This document shows, piece after piece, positions 13,152-26,462 of a DNA stretch of 64,000 bases. The position numbers and the translations under genes were made by a program. Source of the stretch: an uncultured Pelagibacteraceae bacterium (GTDB lineage Bacteria > Pseudomonadota > Alphaproteobacteria > Pelagibacterales > AG-422-B15); NCBI GenBank assembly GCA_902544065.1, contig CACCAS010000003.1:179424-243423 (forward strand), in the 5' to 3' direction. The notes beneath the pieces are model-generated. The model saw only the letters and a program-made list of their open reading frames with translations. It was not told the DNA's origin and did no database searches. How positions within the stretch are numbered: the first letter of the stretch is position 1; every line of letters starts with the position of its first letter.

Positions 13152-14229
13152 TATTGGATAGTTTTTCTAATTTCAGCCTTTTTATCAAAGACTCTGCCAA
13201 CTCATTAAATATTTTGCTAACTTTATGGTCTGGCACTAAATCAGTCAAAGGATGACCTTTGTCACTTTGCTCCATAAGCAATGGGTCATGCGGCAGATTT
13301 GCTAAAATTTCATAATTGTATTTTTCAGCTACTTCTTTAGTTTTGCTCTCGCCATAAAGACTATATTCTTTACCAGTATCAGGTGCCAAAAAATAACTCA
13401 TATTTTCAACTATACCTAAGATAGGGACTCTGGTTTTCTCAAACATTTTTAAACCGCGCACAACATCGATCAAAGCAATATCTTGAGGTGTTGTTACAAT
13501 AACACTGCCTGAGATATTAATTTTTTGAATAAGTGATAATTGAACATCACCAGTACCAGGGGGCAAGTCAATTACCATTATATCTGCATCTCCCCAATTA
13601 ACTTTGTCAATCATCTCATTAATTGCCTTCATAACCATAAGCCCTCGCCAAATAATTGGATTTTCATCTTTTACCATATAGCCCATGGACATTGTTGAAA
13701 TACCAAATCGATCTATAGTCTCTATCTTTTCTCCATCAGAGGATGGTTTTTCATTCACACCGATCATTTTAGGAATTGATGGTCCGTAAATGTCAGCATC
13801 TAAAAGACATGTTTTAAGCCCTATAAATTTAAAAGCGCAAGCAAGGTTTACAGCGACAGTTGACTTACCAACACCACCCTTTCCTGAAGCTACAGCTAGA
13901 ATATATTTTATCTTAGATGTACCAGCGTTATTTGATTTTTTTATCTGAGCGCCATTATCTTTTTCATTTTCTAAATTTGCTTTATGGTATGTTGTAATAA
14001 TATTTACTTTTGTTATGCCTGGAATTTCATTAAGGGCCGATTGAGCATCATTAAATATTTTATCATTCTTTTTTACATCAATTCCATCAAATTCAATTAT
14101 ACAATCAATTTTACCCTCATTGACTTTAATGTTTTTAACCATACCCAGTGCAACAATATTTTCGCCTTTACTATCATTCATCACTTGCCCGAGTAAGTGT
14201 AATGCTTGATTTTCTTGAGTTTCTCCCAT
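13144..14229 (-). CDS. mrp: Mrp/ApbC-type iron-sulfur cluster carrier ATPase
   Basis: P-loop NTPase thought to deliver Fe-S clusters to apoproteins. 361 aa. N-terminal MIP18/DUF59-like domain (about 1-90, [20 protein letters not shown]) followed by the deviant Walker [32 protein letters not shown], and [14 protein letters not shown]. The usual CxxC cluster-binding pair near the C-terminus is not obvious: the family motif NMSYFxCP reads [11 protein letters not shown] here, so the carrier cysteines may be missing. Divergent from hflK across a 133-bp AT-rich spacer that holds a long inverted repeat. Confidence 0.92.
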   Translation of the reverse strand: MGETQENQALHLLGQVMNDSKGENIVALGMVKNIKVNEGKIDCIIEFDGIDVKKNDKIFNDAQSALNEIPGITKVNIITTYHKANLENEKDNGAQIKKSNNAGTSKIKYILAVASGKGGVGKSTVAVNLACAFKFIGLKTCLLDADIYGPSIPKMIGVNEKPSSDGEKIETIDRFGISTMSMGYMVKDENPIIWRGLMVMKAINEMIDKVNWGDADIMVIDLPPGTGDVQLSLIQKINISGSVIVTTPQDIALIDVVRGLKMFEKTRVPILGIVENMSYFLAPDTGKEYSLYGESKTKEVAEKYNYEILANLPHDPLLMEQSDKGHPLTDLVPDHKVSKIFNELAESLIKRLKLEKLSNTN

Positions 14230-14251
14230 TTTTTTGAACTTGTATTATAGT

Positions 14252-14299
14252 AATTAATTACAATATATCATAATATCATATGTATAATTGTAATTAATT
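14252..14299. promoter_or_regulatory. Perfect 13-bp inverted repeat in the mrp/hflK divergent promoter region
   Basis: AATTAATTACAAT at 14252-14264 is matched exactly by ATTGTAATTAATT at 14287-14299, with a 22-bp AT-only-like spacer between. It sits in the middle of the 133-bp region between the divergent mrp and hflK starts. This is suitable for a dimeric regulator controlling both, or for a cruciform/hairpin. Base composition is almost entirely A and T, which raises the chance of coincidence. Confidence 0.45.
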
Positions 14300-14362
14300 G
14301 CTTTTAACCATTTTTATCATATATAGGTAAACAATTAACAAATATAAATATTCGATTAAAAT

Positions 14363-15433
14363 ATGTCTTGGTCTGATAACAATAATAACGATCCTTGGGG
14401 ATCTTCTGGTAACGGCAGCGGAAGACGGGGTTCCGGTCCAAACATGGACGACGTAATTCGCAACGCTCAAAACAAATTTAAAGGAATGATGCCAGGTTCT
14501 TTTTTTGGAAAGTTAGGACCGATGGTCATAATAGGCATTCTAATATTAATCTGGTTGGCAAGTGGCTTTTACAGAGTACTTCCAGACGAGCAAGGAGTGG
14601 TCCTTCAATTTGGAAAATATACCAATACCACTCAGCCTGGTTTAAATTACCATCTCCCTTATCCAATTGAGAGAGTTTTCACACCTAAGGTTACCAAGAT
14701 TAATAGAATCGATGTAGGTTACCGTCAAAGTCCTGATTCTAGAGTTACAGCAATTCGTGACGTCGAAGAAGAAAGCTTGATGCTGACTGGAGACGAAAAT
14801 ATAGTTGATATTGATTTTTCAGTTTTTTGGTTAATTAACGATGCTGGAAAATTTTTATTTAATGTACAGGCTCCTGAGTTGACTGTAAAAAGTGCTGCTG
14901 AGACCGCTATGCGGGAGTCTATAGGTCAGGCTTCAATTCAATCTATATTAACTGAGGGAAGAACAGAGATTGAAGATAAAACTCGAGTATTAATTCAAGA
15001 GATATTAGATGCGTACGGAACTGGAATTACTATAACGCAAGTTCAAACACAAAAAGCAGATCCGCCTGCTCAAGTTATTGATGCATTTAGAGATGTACAA
15101 GCTGCGCGTGCAGATAGGGAAAGACAACGTAATGAAGCTGAAGCTTATGCCAATGATATAATCCCAAGGGCTCGAGGTGAAGCAGAGCAGATACTTCAAT
15201 TGGCCGAGGGTTATAGGCAAAAAGTCATAGCTGACAGTGAAGGTAAAGCTGCAAGATTTTTATCAATTCAAGCTGAGTACGCTAAAGCTCCATCTGTTAC
15301 AAAAAAGAGAATTTTTTATGAAACCATGGAAGACGTATTTTCTGACATGGATAAAGTAATTATCGATAAAAATGGAGGGGACTCAGTCGTGCCTTACCTG
15401 CCTTTACCAGAGTTAAAGAAAACACAGGATTAA
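14363..15433 (+). CDS. hflK: FtsH protease modulator HflK
   Basis: Inner-membrane SPFH/prohibitin protein that forms a complex with HflC around FtsH and tunes membrane-protein turnover. 356 aa: Asn/Gly-rich cytoplasmic start (SWSDNNNNDPWGSSGNGSG), one transmembrane segment (MVIIGILILIWLASGFY, about 53-69), then the SPFH domain beginning RVLPDEQGVVLQFGKY and a coiled-coil region rich in Arg/Glu/Ala (residues 225-300). Followed by hflC after 2 bp. Confidence 0.96.
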   Translation: MSWSDNNNNDPWGSSGNGSGRRGSGPNMDDVIRNAQNKFKGMMPGSFFGKLGPMVIIGILILIWLASGFYRVLPDEQGVVLQFGKYTNTTQPGLNYHLPYPIERVFTPKVTKINRIDVGYRQSPDSRVTAIRDVEEESLMLTGDENIVDIDFSVFWLINDAGKFLFNVQAPELTVKSAAETAMRESIGQASIQSILTEGRTEIEDKTRVLIQEILDAYGTGITITQVQTQKADPPAQVIDAFRDVQAARADRERQRNEAEAYANDIIPRARGEAEQILQLAEGYRQKVIADSEGKAARFLSIQAEYAKAPSVTKKRIFYETMEDVFSDMDKVIIDKNGGDSVVPYLPLPELKKTQD

Positions 15434-15435
15434 AT

Positions 15436-16305
15436 ATGAGAGCGTCTAGAATTTCCCTTATTGTAATTGGACTAATTGCTATAATTTCATATTTTACATT
15501 TTTCACTGTTTTAGAAGTAAAAAACGCAATTGTCCTTCAGTTTGGAGATCCAAAAAGGGTAATCACAGAACCAGGTCTTAATGTTAAGATTCCTTTCATT
15601 CAAAATGTCATATTTATCGATAACAGGATACTAGACATCGATGCACCAGCAGCTGAAATTATTGCTTCAGACCAAAAGAGACTAATTGTTGATGCATTTG
15701 TAAAATTTAAAATTGTTGATGTGTTAGAATTCTATAAAGCCCTAGGAAATGAAAATGTAGCGAGATCAAGAATATCTGCTGTCGTCAACTCTCGAATTCG
15801 TGGTGTCTTAGGTGAAGAACCTTTAGCATCAGTTTTATCAGAAAATAGATCTAAACTAATGAAACAAATTACTTCGCTTGTTGAAGCTGAAGTAAGAGAT
15901 TTTGGCATTGAGATAGTTGACGTAAGAATTAAGCGAGCCGATTTACCTGAAGCAAACAGTCAGGCTATTTTTGCTAGAATGCAAACAGAAAGAGAAAGAG
16001 AGGCAAGAGAATTCAGAGCTCAAGGTGCAGAGATGGCACAAAAGATAAGATCAACCGCAGATAAAGAAGTTACAATTATTAAATCGCAAGCAGAAAAAGA
16101 AGCGAATATCGTTCGTGGTGAAGGTGACGGCATGGCAAACAAAGTCTTTGCAGAAGCATTTGGTAAAGATCCTGAATTTTTTGCTTTTTATAGAGCAATG
16201 CAGGCCTATACTGAAGGTCTTAATAGTGACGACACAACAATGATCCTGTCTCCTGAAAGTGAGTTTTTTGAGTACTTCGGGGACTTTAGCAGCGTAGGAA
16301 ATTAA
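15436..16305 (+). CDS. hflC: FtsH protease modulator HflC
   Basis: Partner of HflK. 289 aa. N-terminal membrane anchor (SLIVIGLIAIISYFTFFTVL), SPFH domain starting EVKNAIVLQFGDPKRVITEPGL, a conserved ADLPEANSQAIFARMQTERE segment, then a charged coiled coil (REAREFRAQGAEMAQKIR) and the AFYRAMQAYTEGL ending typical of HflC. Lies 2 bp after hflK, and the operon continues to DUF2065 and degP. Confidence 0.96.
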   Translation: MRASRISLIVIGLIAIISYFTFFTVLEVKNAIVLQFGDPKRVITEPGLNVKIPFIQNVIFIDNRILDIDAPAAEIIASDQKRLIVDAFVKFKIVDVLEFYKALGNENVARSRISAVVNSRIRGVLGEEPLASVLSENRSKLMKQITSLVEAEVRDFGIEIVDVRIKRADLPEANSQAIFARMQTEREREAREFRAQGAEMAQKIRSTADKEVTIIKSQAEKEANIVRGEGDGMANKVFAEAFGKDPEFFAFYRAMQAYTEGLNSDDTTMILSPESEFFEYFGDFSSVGN

Positions 16306-16330
16306 ATTACACAATCACCCATAATTAAAT

Positions 16331-16519
16331 ATGACCCAATTCGTATTAGGTTCTTTAGGCATGTTATTAATAATAGAAGGTCTTCTTTACGCCTTATTTC
16401 CAACTAGAATGAAAGCAATGATTACAAGTATGTTGAACATGAATAATGATACATTAAAGTGGGGCGGATTAATGTCAGCAATATTAGGCTTTATAATGTT
16501 GTGGTCGGTGATCGAATGA
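16331..16519 (+). CDS. DUF2065 small inner-membrane protein
   Basis: 62 aa with two hydrophobic helices (FVLGSLGMLLIIEGLLYALFP and LMSAILGFIMLWSVI) and the conserved PTRMKAM turn between them. DUF2065 proteins commonly sit directly between hflC and a degP-type protease in proteobacteria; their role is unknown, but the linkage points to membrane protein quality control. Its stop overlaps the degP start (ATGA at 16516). Confidence 0.88.
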   Translation: MTQFVLGSLGMLLIIEGLLYALFPTRMKAMITSMLNMNNDTLKWGGLMSAILGFIMLWSVIE

Positions 16520-17919
16520 TTAAAAAATATTTTATTTTTCCATTATCTTTATTCATATATTTAAATGGTATAGTAATTACATTTGCCTTTACAGGCCCAG
16601 ACACATTTTCTGATTTAGCTGAAAGTGTATCCCCATCAGTAGTAAATATTTCAACAACTGGTGTAATAGAGCAAACAGGACCCGAAGTCCCATCTATAGA
16701 GGATTTTTTCAACTTCCCATTTAATATGCCACGATCTGAACCATCTGAACGGGAGTTTAGTTCTTTGGGTTCAGGTTTTGTTATATCTGAAGATGGCTTT
16801 ATAGTAACCAATAACCATGTAGTTGAAAATGCATCTGATATACAAGTAACATTTACAGATGGAACAAAAATAGAGGCCGAGTTAATTGCGGCTGATGCAG
16901 AAACCGATCTAGCTCTTTTAAAGGTTGATGCAAACAATCTGGATTATCTTGAATTTGGTGACTCTGATACGGCTAAAGTCGGAAACTGGGTTATGGCAAT
17001 TGGAAATCCACATGGCTTAGGAGGAACTGTCACTGCAGGCATAGTCTCCGCAAGAGGTAGAATGTTAGGAGGAAGATACGATGACTTTATTCAAACGGAC
17101 GCCTCAATTAATAGGGGTAACTCAGGTGGACCTCTTTTCAATCTAGAGGGGAGAGTAATTGGGGTGAATTCTATGATTATTTCACCTAGTGGCGGATCAA
17201 TTGGCATTGGTTTTGCAATTCCATCTAATTTAGCAAAAAATATTATTGATCAACTAAAGGATACTGGAGAAATAGAAAGGGCGTGGCTAGGAGTGAGAAT
17301 ACAAGAAGTAACCGAGGAGATAGCTCAAAGCCTTGGTCTTACTAAAACTTATGGTGCTTTAGTTCAAGGCTTAACACCTGATAGTCCGGCTTTAAGCGGA
17401 GGTGTAAAAGAAGGTGATATAATTATTGAGTTTAATGGCGAAGAAGTCGAGTCAGTTCAAACACTTCCCAAATTGGTAGCAGAAGCTAATATAGGTGAAA
17501 AAAGCACTGTTGTTGTGTGGAGAGATGAAAAAGAAGTTTTATTAAATGTGAGTCTTGGTAAGCAGCCATCTCTTGAAGAGCTTGCTAGCATCGAAAATAA
17601 TGGATCATCAATTAAGGTGGCTGAATTAGGCCTAAAAATACGTACAATTTCAAATGAAGACAAAGACAGGTTACAGCTGCCATCAACTCAGCAAGGTGTT
17701 GTTATATCTGAAATAGACAATGATTCATTTCTGATAAGGCAAAATATAAAAAAAGATGACATCATAATTGAAATACAAAATAAAGTTGTAAGTTCAACAG
17801 GAGACGTATTAGAAATTATTGATGAAGTAGTTGCTCAAGGAAAAGAAAATATTTTAATAGTTTTTTATGCTGGTCCTAATTCAAGAAAATATATAGGCGC
17901 AAAACTATTACTTGATTAA
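16516..17919 (+). CDS. degP: DegP/HtrA-type periplasmic serine protease
   Basis: ATP-independent protease/chaperone of the periplasm. The ATG at 16516 was chosen because it overlaps the upstream stop and gives a signal peptide (MIKKYFIFPLSLFIYLNGIV...FAFTG); a GTG further upstream would place extra residues before the signal. 467 aa. Catalytic triad: His101 in VTNNHVVENA, Asp131 in AETDLALLKV, Ser203 in NRGNSGGPLFN. Two PDZ domains follow (about 265-360 and 375-460; the first begins RAWLGVRIQEVT). Confidence 0.96.
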   Translation: MIKKYFIFPLSLFIYLNGIVITFAFTGPDTFSDLAESVSPSVVNISTTGVIEQTGPEVPSIEDFFNFPFNMPRSEPSEREFSSLGSGFVISEDGFIVTNNHVVENASDIQVTFTDGTKIEAELIAADAETDLALLKVDANNLDYLEFGDSDTAKVGNWVMAIGNPHGLGGTVTAGIVSARGRMLGGRYDDFIQTDASINRGNSGGPLFNLEGRVIGVNSMIISPSGGSIGIGFAIPSNLAKNIIDQLKDTGEIERAWLGVRIQEVTEEIAQSLGLTKTYGALVQGLTPDSPALSGGVKEGDIIIEFNGEEVESVQTLPKLVAEANIGEKSTVVVWRDEKEVLLNVSLGKQPSLEELASIENNGSSIKVAELGLKIRTISNEDKDRLQLPSTQQGVVISEIDNDSFLIRQNIKKDDIIIEIQNKVVSSTGDVLEIIDEVVAQGKENILIVFYAGPNSRKYIGAKLLLD

Positions 17920-17925
17920 TTGTAC

Positions 17926-18801
17926 ATGTCTAAAGATTTAATAGTTATCTTTGGACCTACAGCAAGTGGAAAATCAAAAAAAGCAATCAATATAGCTTTA
18001 AAACATAAATCATCCATTATTAACTTGGATAGCATGCAGGTATATAAAGATTTGAGAATCCTAACCGACAGGCCAACAGATAAGGACTTAAGTACATGTG
18101 ATCATAGATTATATGGTTATCTCAATGGTAATGAACCAAGTACAGCAGCGTCATGGTTAAACGACGCAGTTAATGAAATTAAAGAATGTTTCAATAGTAA
18201 AAAACTTCCTATTTTAGTGGGTGGCACAGGAATGTATTTAAATGCGCTTATGTTTGGGTTGGCGGATATTCCAGATATTGATAACGCAACAAAAAATGAA
18301 ACCAGATCTCTATTTGATAGTCATGGACTTGGATTTCTTTTTGATGAGATAAAAAGAAGTTATCCATCAACTAAAATTCAAAAAAATGATAGACAAAGAA
18401 TATTTAGAAGCTATTCACTTTTAAAACAAACAGGCAAGGTATTAGAACAATGGCAATTAAACACCTCTCCTGCAATTGATGATATAAATTACCATATATT
18501 AATAACAACTACTGAAAGAGATGAACTGTATTCTAAGGCAGAATTAAGAGTCGACAGTATGTTTGAAGACCTTGTGGTTGATGAAGTAAGCGATTTATTA
18601 AGTAAAGGCTATGAAGATAATAAGTCCATTACGAAAGCCATAGGAGTAAGGGAAATAAACAGTTTCTTAAATAATGAAATTGATCTTGAAGAATGTAAAA
18701 ATATGATCAAAAAAAACACCAGAAATTACATCAAAAGACAACTAACTTGGATAAAAGGTAATAATATTACACAGAATATAGATAAAGAGAAATTTATGTA
18801 A
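17926..18801 (+). CDS. miaA: tRNA dimethylallyltransferase MiaA
   Basis: Adds dimethylallyl to A37 of tRNAs reading UNN codons. The ATG at 17926 gives MSKDLIVIFGPTASGKS with the P-loop GPTASGKS right after the start, as usual; an in-frame TTG two codons earlier is less likely. 291 aa. Other motifs: INLDSMQVYKDLRILTDRP, DHRLYGYLNG, LVGGTGMYLNALMFG, RQRIFRSYSLLKQTGK and TRNYIKRQLTWIKG. Follows degP by 6 bp, so it is probably the last gene of the hflK operon. Confidence 0.95.
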   Translation: MSKDLIVIFGPTASGKSKKAINIALKHKSSIINLDSMQVYKDLRILTDRPTDKDLSTCDHRLYGYLNGNEPSTAASWLNDAVNEIKECFNSKKLPILVGGTGMYLNALMFGLADIPDIDNATKNETRSLFDSHGLGFLFDEIKRSYPSTKIQKNDRQRIFRSYSLLKQTGKVLEQWQLNTSPAIDDINYHILITTTERDELYSKAELRVDSMFEDLVVDEVSDLLSKGYEDNKSITKAIGVREINSFLNNEIDLEECKNMIKKNTRNYIKRQLTWIKGNNITQNIDKEKFM

Positions 18802-18841
18802 TGTATTAGTCTTATATTCTTTCCATTAATTTAATTATGTT

Positions 18842-18870
18842 TGACTTTTATTACAAATCTCCATAAAAGA
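18842..18870 (+). promoter_or_regulatory. Candidate sigma-70 promoter for ilvBHC
   Basis: TTGACT (18842-18847), 17-bp spacer, TAAAAG (18865-18870), predicted start near 18877, just ahead of AAGGGG and the ilvB ATG at 18895. The -35 is a 5/6 match and the spacing ideal; the -10 is weaker. No leader peptide rich in branched-chain codons is visible in this short upstream region, unlike leuA. Confidence 0.55.
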
Positions 18871-18894
18871 TCACTTCAAACATAAGGGGAATTT

Positions 18895-20663
18895 ATGGTT
18901 AATATTCAGATGACAGGCGCTCAAATGGTTTTAAAAGCATTTGAAGATCATCAAGTTGATACAATTTTTGGTTATCCTGGTGGCGCAGTTCTACCTATAT
19001 ATGATGAGTTAGCTAAGGAAAGAGATACCAACCAACCTATCAGGCACTATTTAGTAAGGCACGAACAAGGGGCATCTCATAGTGCCGAGGGATATGCTAG
19101 ATCTAGTGGCAAAGTAGGAGTCATGCTTGTTACGTCTGGTCCTGGAGTTACTAACGCGGTTACAGGATTGACTGACGCCATGATGGATTCTATACCAATT
19201 GTTTGTATAAGTGGTCAAGTACCTACTCACTTAATCGGCACTGATGCTTTTCAAGAATGTGATGCTGTAGGTATTACAAGACCCTGCACAAAACATAATT
19301 GGCTTGTTAAAGATATTAATGATCTTTCAAGAATTCTCCATGAAGCGTTTTACGTTGCATCAAGCGGAAGACCTGGGCCAGTTCTAGTTGATATACCAAA
19401 AGATATTCAATTTCAGACAGGAACGTATATTGGCCCTGAAACTGTTAAACATAAATCGTATAGACCAAAATTAAAGGCAAACATTGATCAAATTGATGAC
19501 GCACTAAAATTAATAGCTGATGCTGAAAAACCCATTTTTTATACTGGTGGAGGTGTTATTAATTCTGGGAATGCGGCTGTTCAATTACTAAGGGAGTTTG
19601 TTCGGTTAACTGGTTTTCCAATTACATCTACGTTACAAGGATTAGGAGCCTATCCTGGTGACGACTCACAGTTTATTGGCATGTTAGGTATGCATGGTAC
19701 TTATGAAGCAAATATGGCTATGAACGAATGTGACTTAATGATTAATATTGGAGCCAGATTTGATGATAGGATAACTGGGAAAATTGATGAGTTTTCTCCA
19801 AATTCAAAAAAGATCCATATTGATATTGATCCTTCTTCAATCAATAAGATTGTTAAAGTTGACGTACCATTAATAGGTGATGTTGCACATGTGTTGGAAG
19901 ATTCAATTAAATTATGGAAGTCTAAAGTTTATAAAATCAATAAATCCCCTCTTAAGGAGTGGTGGAAAACAATTGATAAATGGAAAGAGAAAGACTCACT
20001 TAAATATGCAAGCGATAAAAATATAATAAAACCACAACACGCAATCCAAAGATTGTATGAGTTAACTAAGGATAAAGATGTATTTGTTACGACTGAAGTT
20101 GGTCAACATCAAATGTGGGCTGCTCAATATTATAAATTTTCAAAGCCTAATCGATGGATAACATCAGGTGGATTAGGAACAATGGGTTTCGGTTTACCTG
20201 CAGCAATTGGAGCACAGGTGGCTCATCCTGATAAATTAGTTATTGATATTGCCGGAGAAGCATCAATATTGATGTGTATTCAGGAAATGTCCACAGCCAT
20301 TCAACACAAATTACCTGTAAAGATTTTTATTATTAATAATCAGTACATGGGAATGGTTAGGCAATGGCAGGAACTGCTTCATGATAAGAGATATTCTCAT
20401 AGTTATACAGATGCATTGCCAGACTTTGTTAAACTAGCAGAAGCTTATGGAGCCAAAGGTATAAGGGTACAAAAACCTAATGAGTTAGATAAAGCTATAA
20501 ATGAAATGATTGAATATGATGGGCCGGTAATATTTGACTGTGTTGTAGAACAGAATGAAAATGTGTTTCCAATGATTCCATCAGGTAAGGCCCATAATGA
20601 AATGCTACTTGGGGACGAAACTGTAAAAGAAGAAATTTCAGATGAAGGAAAAGTTTTAGTTTA

Positions 20664-20664
<1 letters not shown>
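18895..20664 (+). CDS. ilvB: Acetolactate synthase large (catalytic) subunit
   Basis: ThDP enzyme for the first step of valine/leucine/isoleucine synthesis: two pyruvate to acetolactate, or pyruvate plus 2-ketobutyrate to acetohydroxybutyrate. 589 aa. N-terminal pyrimidine-binding domain with FGYPGGAVLPIYDEL, the catalytic Glu in RHEQGASHSAEGYAR, the central FAD/DHON domain, and the C-terminal ThDP domain with GGLGTMGFGLPAAIGAQ. The canonical GDG...NN motif reads as GEASILMCIQEMSTAIQHKL...INNQYMGMVRQWQ. Its stop overlaps the ilvH start (TAATG). Confidence 0.97.
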
Positions 20665-22200
<1,536 letters not shown>

Positions 22201-22333
22201 CTAATTAGATTTTTCAGACTCAAAAGATATGGAATAGACCAATTTTTAAGCAATTTTGAGTAATTTATTGCGAATTTAGCAATATTCATATATCTATCCC
22301 TTATCTTTGAAAAATAACTAAAGTGCATTTGCT

Positions 22334-22435
22334 ATGAAGAAAATATATTTGAGTAATCTTTTCAATTTATTAAGAGAATGCACTCTTCAATTTCTCTTGC
22401 TGTTAAAACTGCTTAGCAGCCCCCGGGTAACTTAA
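22334..22435 (+). CDS. leuL: Leucine-rich leader peptide upstream of leuA
   Basis: A 33-codon frame, not part of any larger gene: MKKIYLSNLFNLL at the N-terminus, then a run in which CTC TTG CTG TTA AAA CTG CTT encodes LLLLKLL just before SSPRVT and stop. Ten or more leucine codons, with six in seven, placed 62 bp before leuA, is the signature of a translation-controlled attenuator: ribosomes stall there when charged leucyl-tRNA is low. The spacer between ilvC and leuA (about 296 bp) is otherwise non-coding. Confidence 0.85.
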   Translation: MKKIYLSNLFNLLRECTLQFLLLLKLLSSPRVT

Positions 22436-22451
22436 AATTTGCCTCAGGGGG
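22420..22451 (+). terminator. Candidate attenuator hairpin for leuA
   Basis: CCCCC (22420-22424), overlapping the last leader-peptide codons, can pair with GGGGG (22447-22451), followed by the T-rich ATACTTAATTTTA. The stem is short and the U-tract interrupted, so it is weak as drawn; alternative pairings with upstream sequence are likely, as expected in an attenuator. Its position immediately after the leucine codon run supports the role. Confidence 0.5.
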
Positions 22452-22496
22452 ATACTTAATTTTAACACAATTAACATATAACCAAGGGATTTAAAG

Positions 22497-25105
<2,609 letters not shown>

Positions 25106-25124
25106 CTAATGAAAAGGTTTGAAA

Positions 25125-25967
25125 GTGAGGCTTTCAAGAAACTTAAGAGTTCAAAAAATACTAAGTCCAAGTAGTAGGGTCTTTATACTTGCTATTATAC
25201 TCTTCGTTATCTCATTAATTCTATTTTTGGGAAGATTTGAACTAACACAATCAGCAAAGAATTTAAGATTATATACAACAAGCATTTCATACTCAATTTC
25301 ATATATAGTATCAACTCCTTCAAAGTTAATAAATTCAGGTATACAGTCTATTGTAGATCTAAAAGAAATATATAATCAGCTTGATGAGTATAATAGAAAT
25401 CAGTTAACTGATTCAGCGTCTTTCCAAGAAGTAGTTTCCATGAAACTAAAAATCGCTCAATATGAAGATTTATTAAATTTAACAGCTGATCAAGAATACG
25501 ATTTCATTACATCAAGAATTGTAGCAAATTTTTCTAATAAATTTATAGGAACAATCTTGATAAAATCTGATGAAACTGAAAAATTATTTATTGATATGCC
25601 AGCTGCAGGTCCTAACGGAATATTGGGAAGGGTAACTTCACTAGATAATAAGGTCGCAAGAGTACTTCTGCTGAATAATATCAATAGTAGATTACCTGTA
25701 ATTATTTCTGAAGATGCACATCAGGGAATAATGATAGGACAGGGTCAGAATAATCCAATTATTGAGTATGTTAGGGAATACAAAAATATAAAAGTTGGAG
25801 ATCTAGTTACAACTTCAGGAAAAGGAGGAATTTTTCCACCTTATTTAGTTGTTGGGAAAGTTGCAAAAACTGAGGGTGAAAGAATTGAGGTTGAATTAAT
25901 TGAGGACGTTAGTCAACTAAATCATATAGTACTACTAAATTATAAATTTAATCAGAATAACGAATAA
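25125..25967 (+). CDS. mreC: Rod-shape-determining protein MreC
   Basis: Bitopic periplasmic scaffold that joins MreB filaments to the wall-synthesis enzymes. The GTG at 25125 has AAAAGG 7 bp upstream; an in-frame TTG at 25119 is too close to that site. 280 aa: one membrane anchor (VFILAIILFVISLILFLGRF), a coiled coil, and the beta-domain with MPAAGPNGILGRVTSLDNKVARVLLLNNINSRLPV and IKVGDLVTTSGKGGIFPPYLVVGKV. Between mreB and mreD, as usual. Confidence 0.93.
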   Translation: MRLSRNLRVQKILSPSSRVFILAIILFVISLILFLGRFELTQSAKNLRLYTTSISYSISYIVSTPSKLINSGIQSIVDLKEIYNQLDEYNRNQLTDSASFQEVVSMKLKIAQYEDLLNLTADQEYDFITSRIVANFSNKFIGTILIKSDETEKLFIDMPAAGPNGILGRVTSLDNKVARVLLLNNINSRLPVIISEDAHQGIMIGQGQNNPIIEYVREYKNIKVGDLVTTSGKGGIFPPYLVVGKVAKTEGERIEVELIEDVSQLNHIVLLNYKFNQNNE

Positions 25968-25976
25968 TAAAATTTT

Positions 25977-26462
25977 ATGAATGATTTAAAAATAAGTAAT
26001 TTAATATTTTATTTTATTTTAATTTTTATCATATCTTCGAATATTGTGTTCAATTCAATTTATTTTGACCTTACATTGATTAGCTGCTTGATAATATATA
26101 TTTTAAAGTGGAATGAAACGAATTGGATTATCTGTATCGTATTATTTTTGTTAGGAATCTATAATGATATTTTAGTCTTTACCCCTTTTGGATATGCAAG
26201 CTCATTATTCCTTTGTTTTTATTTAATAGACAAGGTTAGATATTTTTTAAGTATACCGTTAAACACAAATATCAAATTTTTAATATTTTTTTTATTGATG
26301 CTAAGTTTGTTTTCCATAAATTATTTTACGATTTATGTTATTTATCATACTTCAATTTCACTCTTTATAAGTATTATTCCATACATGGTAGTAATATTAT
26401 TATATTTCCCATTAGATTTTACAATTTCATCCATTCAAAATAAATATGTCAGAATCAAATAA
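25977..26462 (+). CDS. mreD: Rod-shape-determining membrane protein MreD
   Basis: 161 aa, almost entirely hydrophobic with about five transmembrane helices and the family feature LGIYNDILVFTPFGYASSLFLC (compare GLxxDxLxxxPLGxxxL). Sequence conservation in MreD is low, so the call rests mainly on this motif, the topology, and the position between mreC and mrdA. Overlaps the mrdA start by 17 bp. Confidence 0.85.
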   Translation: MNDLKISNLIFYFILIFIISSNIVFNSIYFDLTLISCLIIYILKWNETNWIICIVLFLLGIYNDILVFTPFGYASSLFLCFYLIDKVRYFLSIPLNTNIKFLIFFLLMLSLFSINYFTIYVIYHTSISLFISIIPYMVVILLYFPLDFTISSIQNKYVRIK

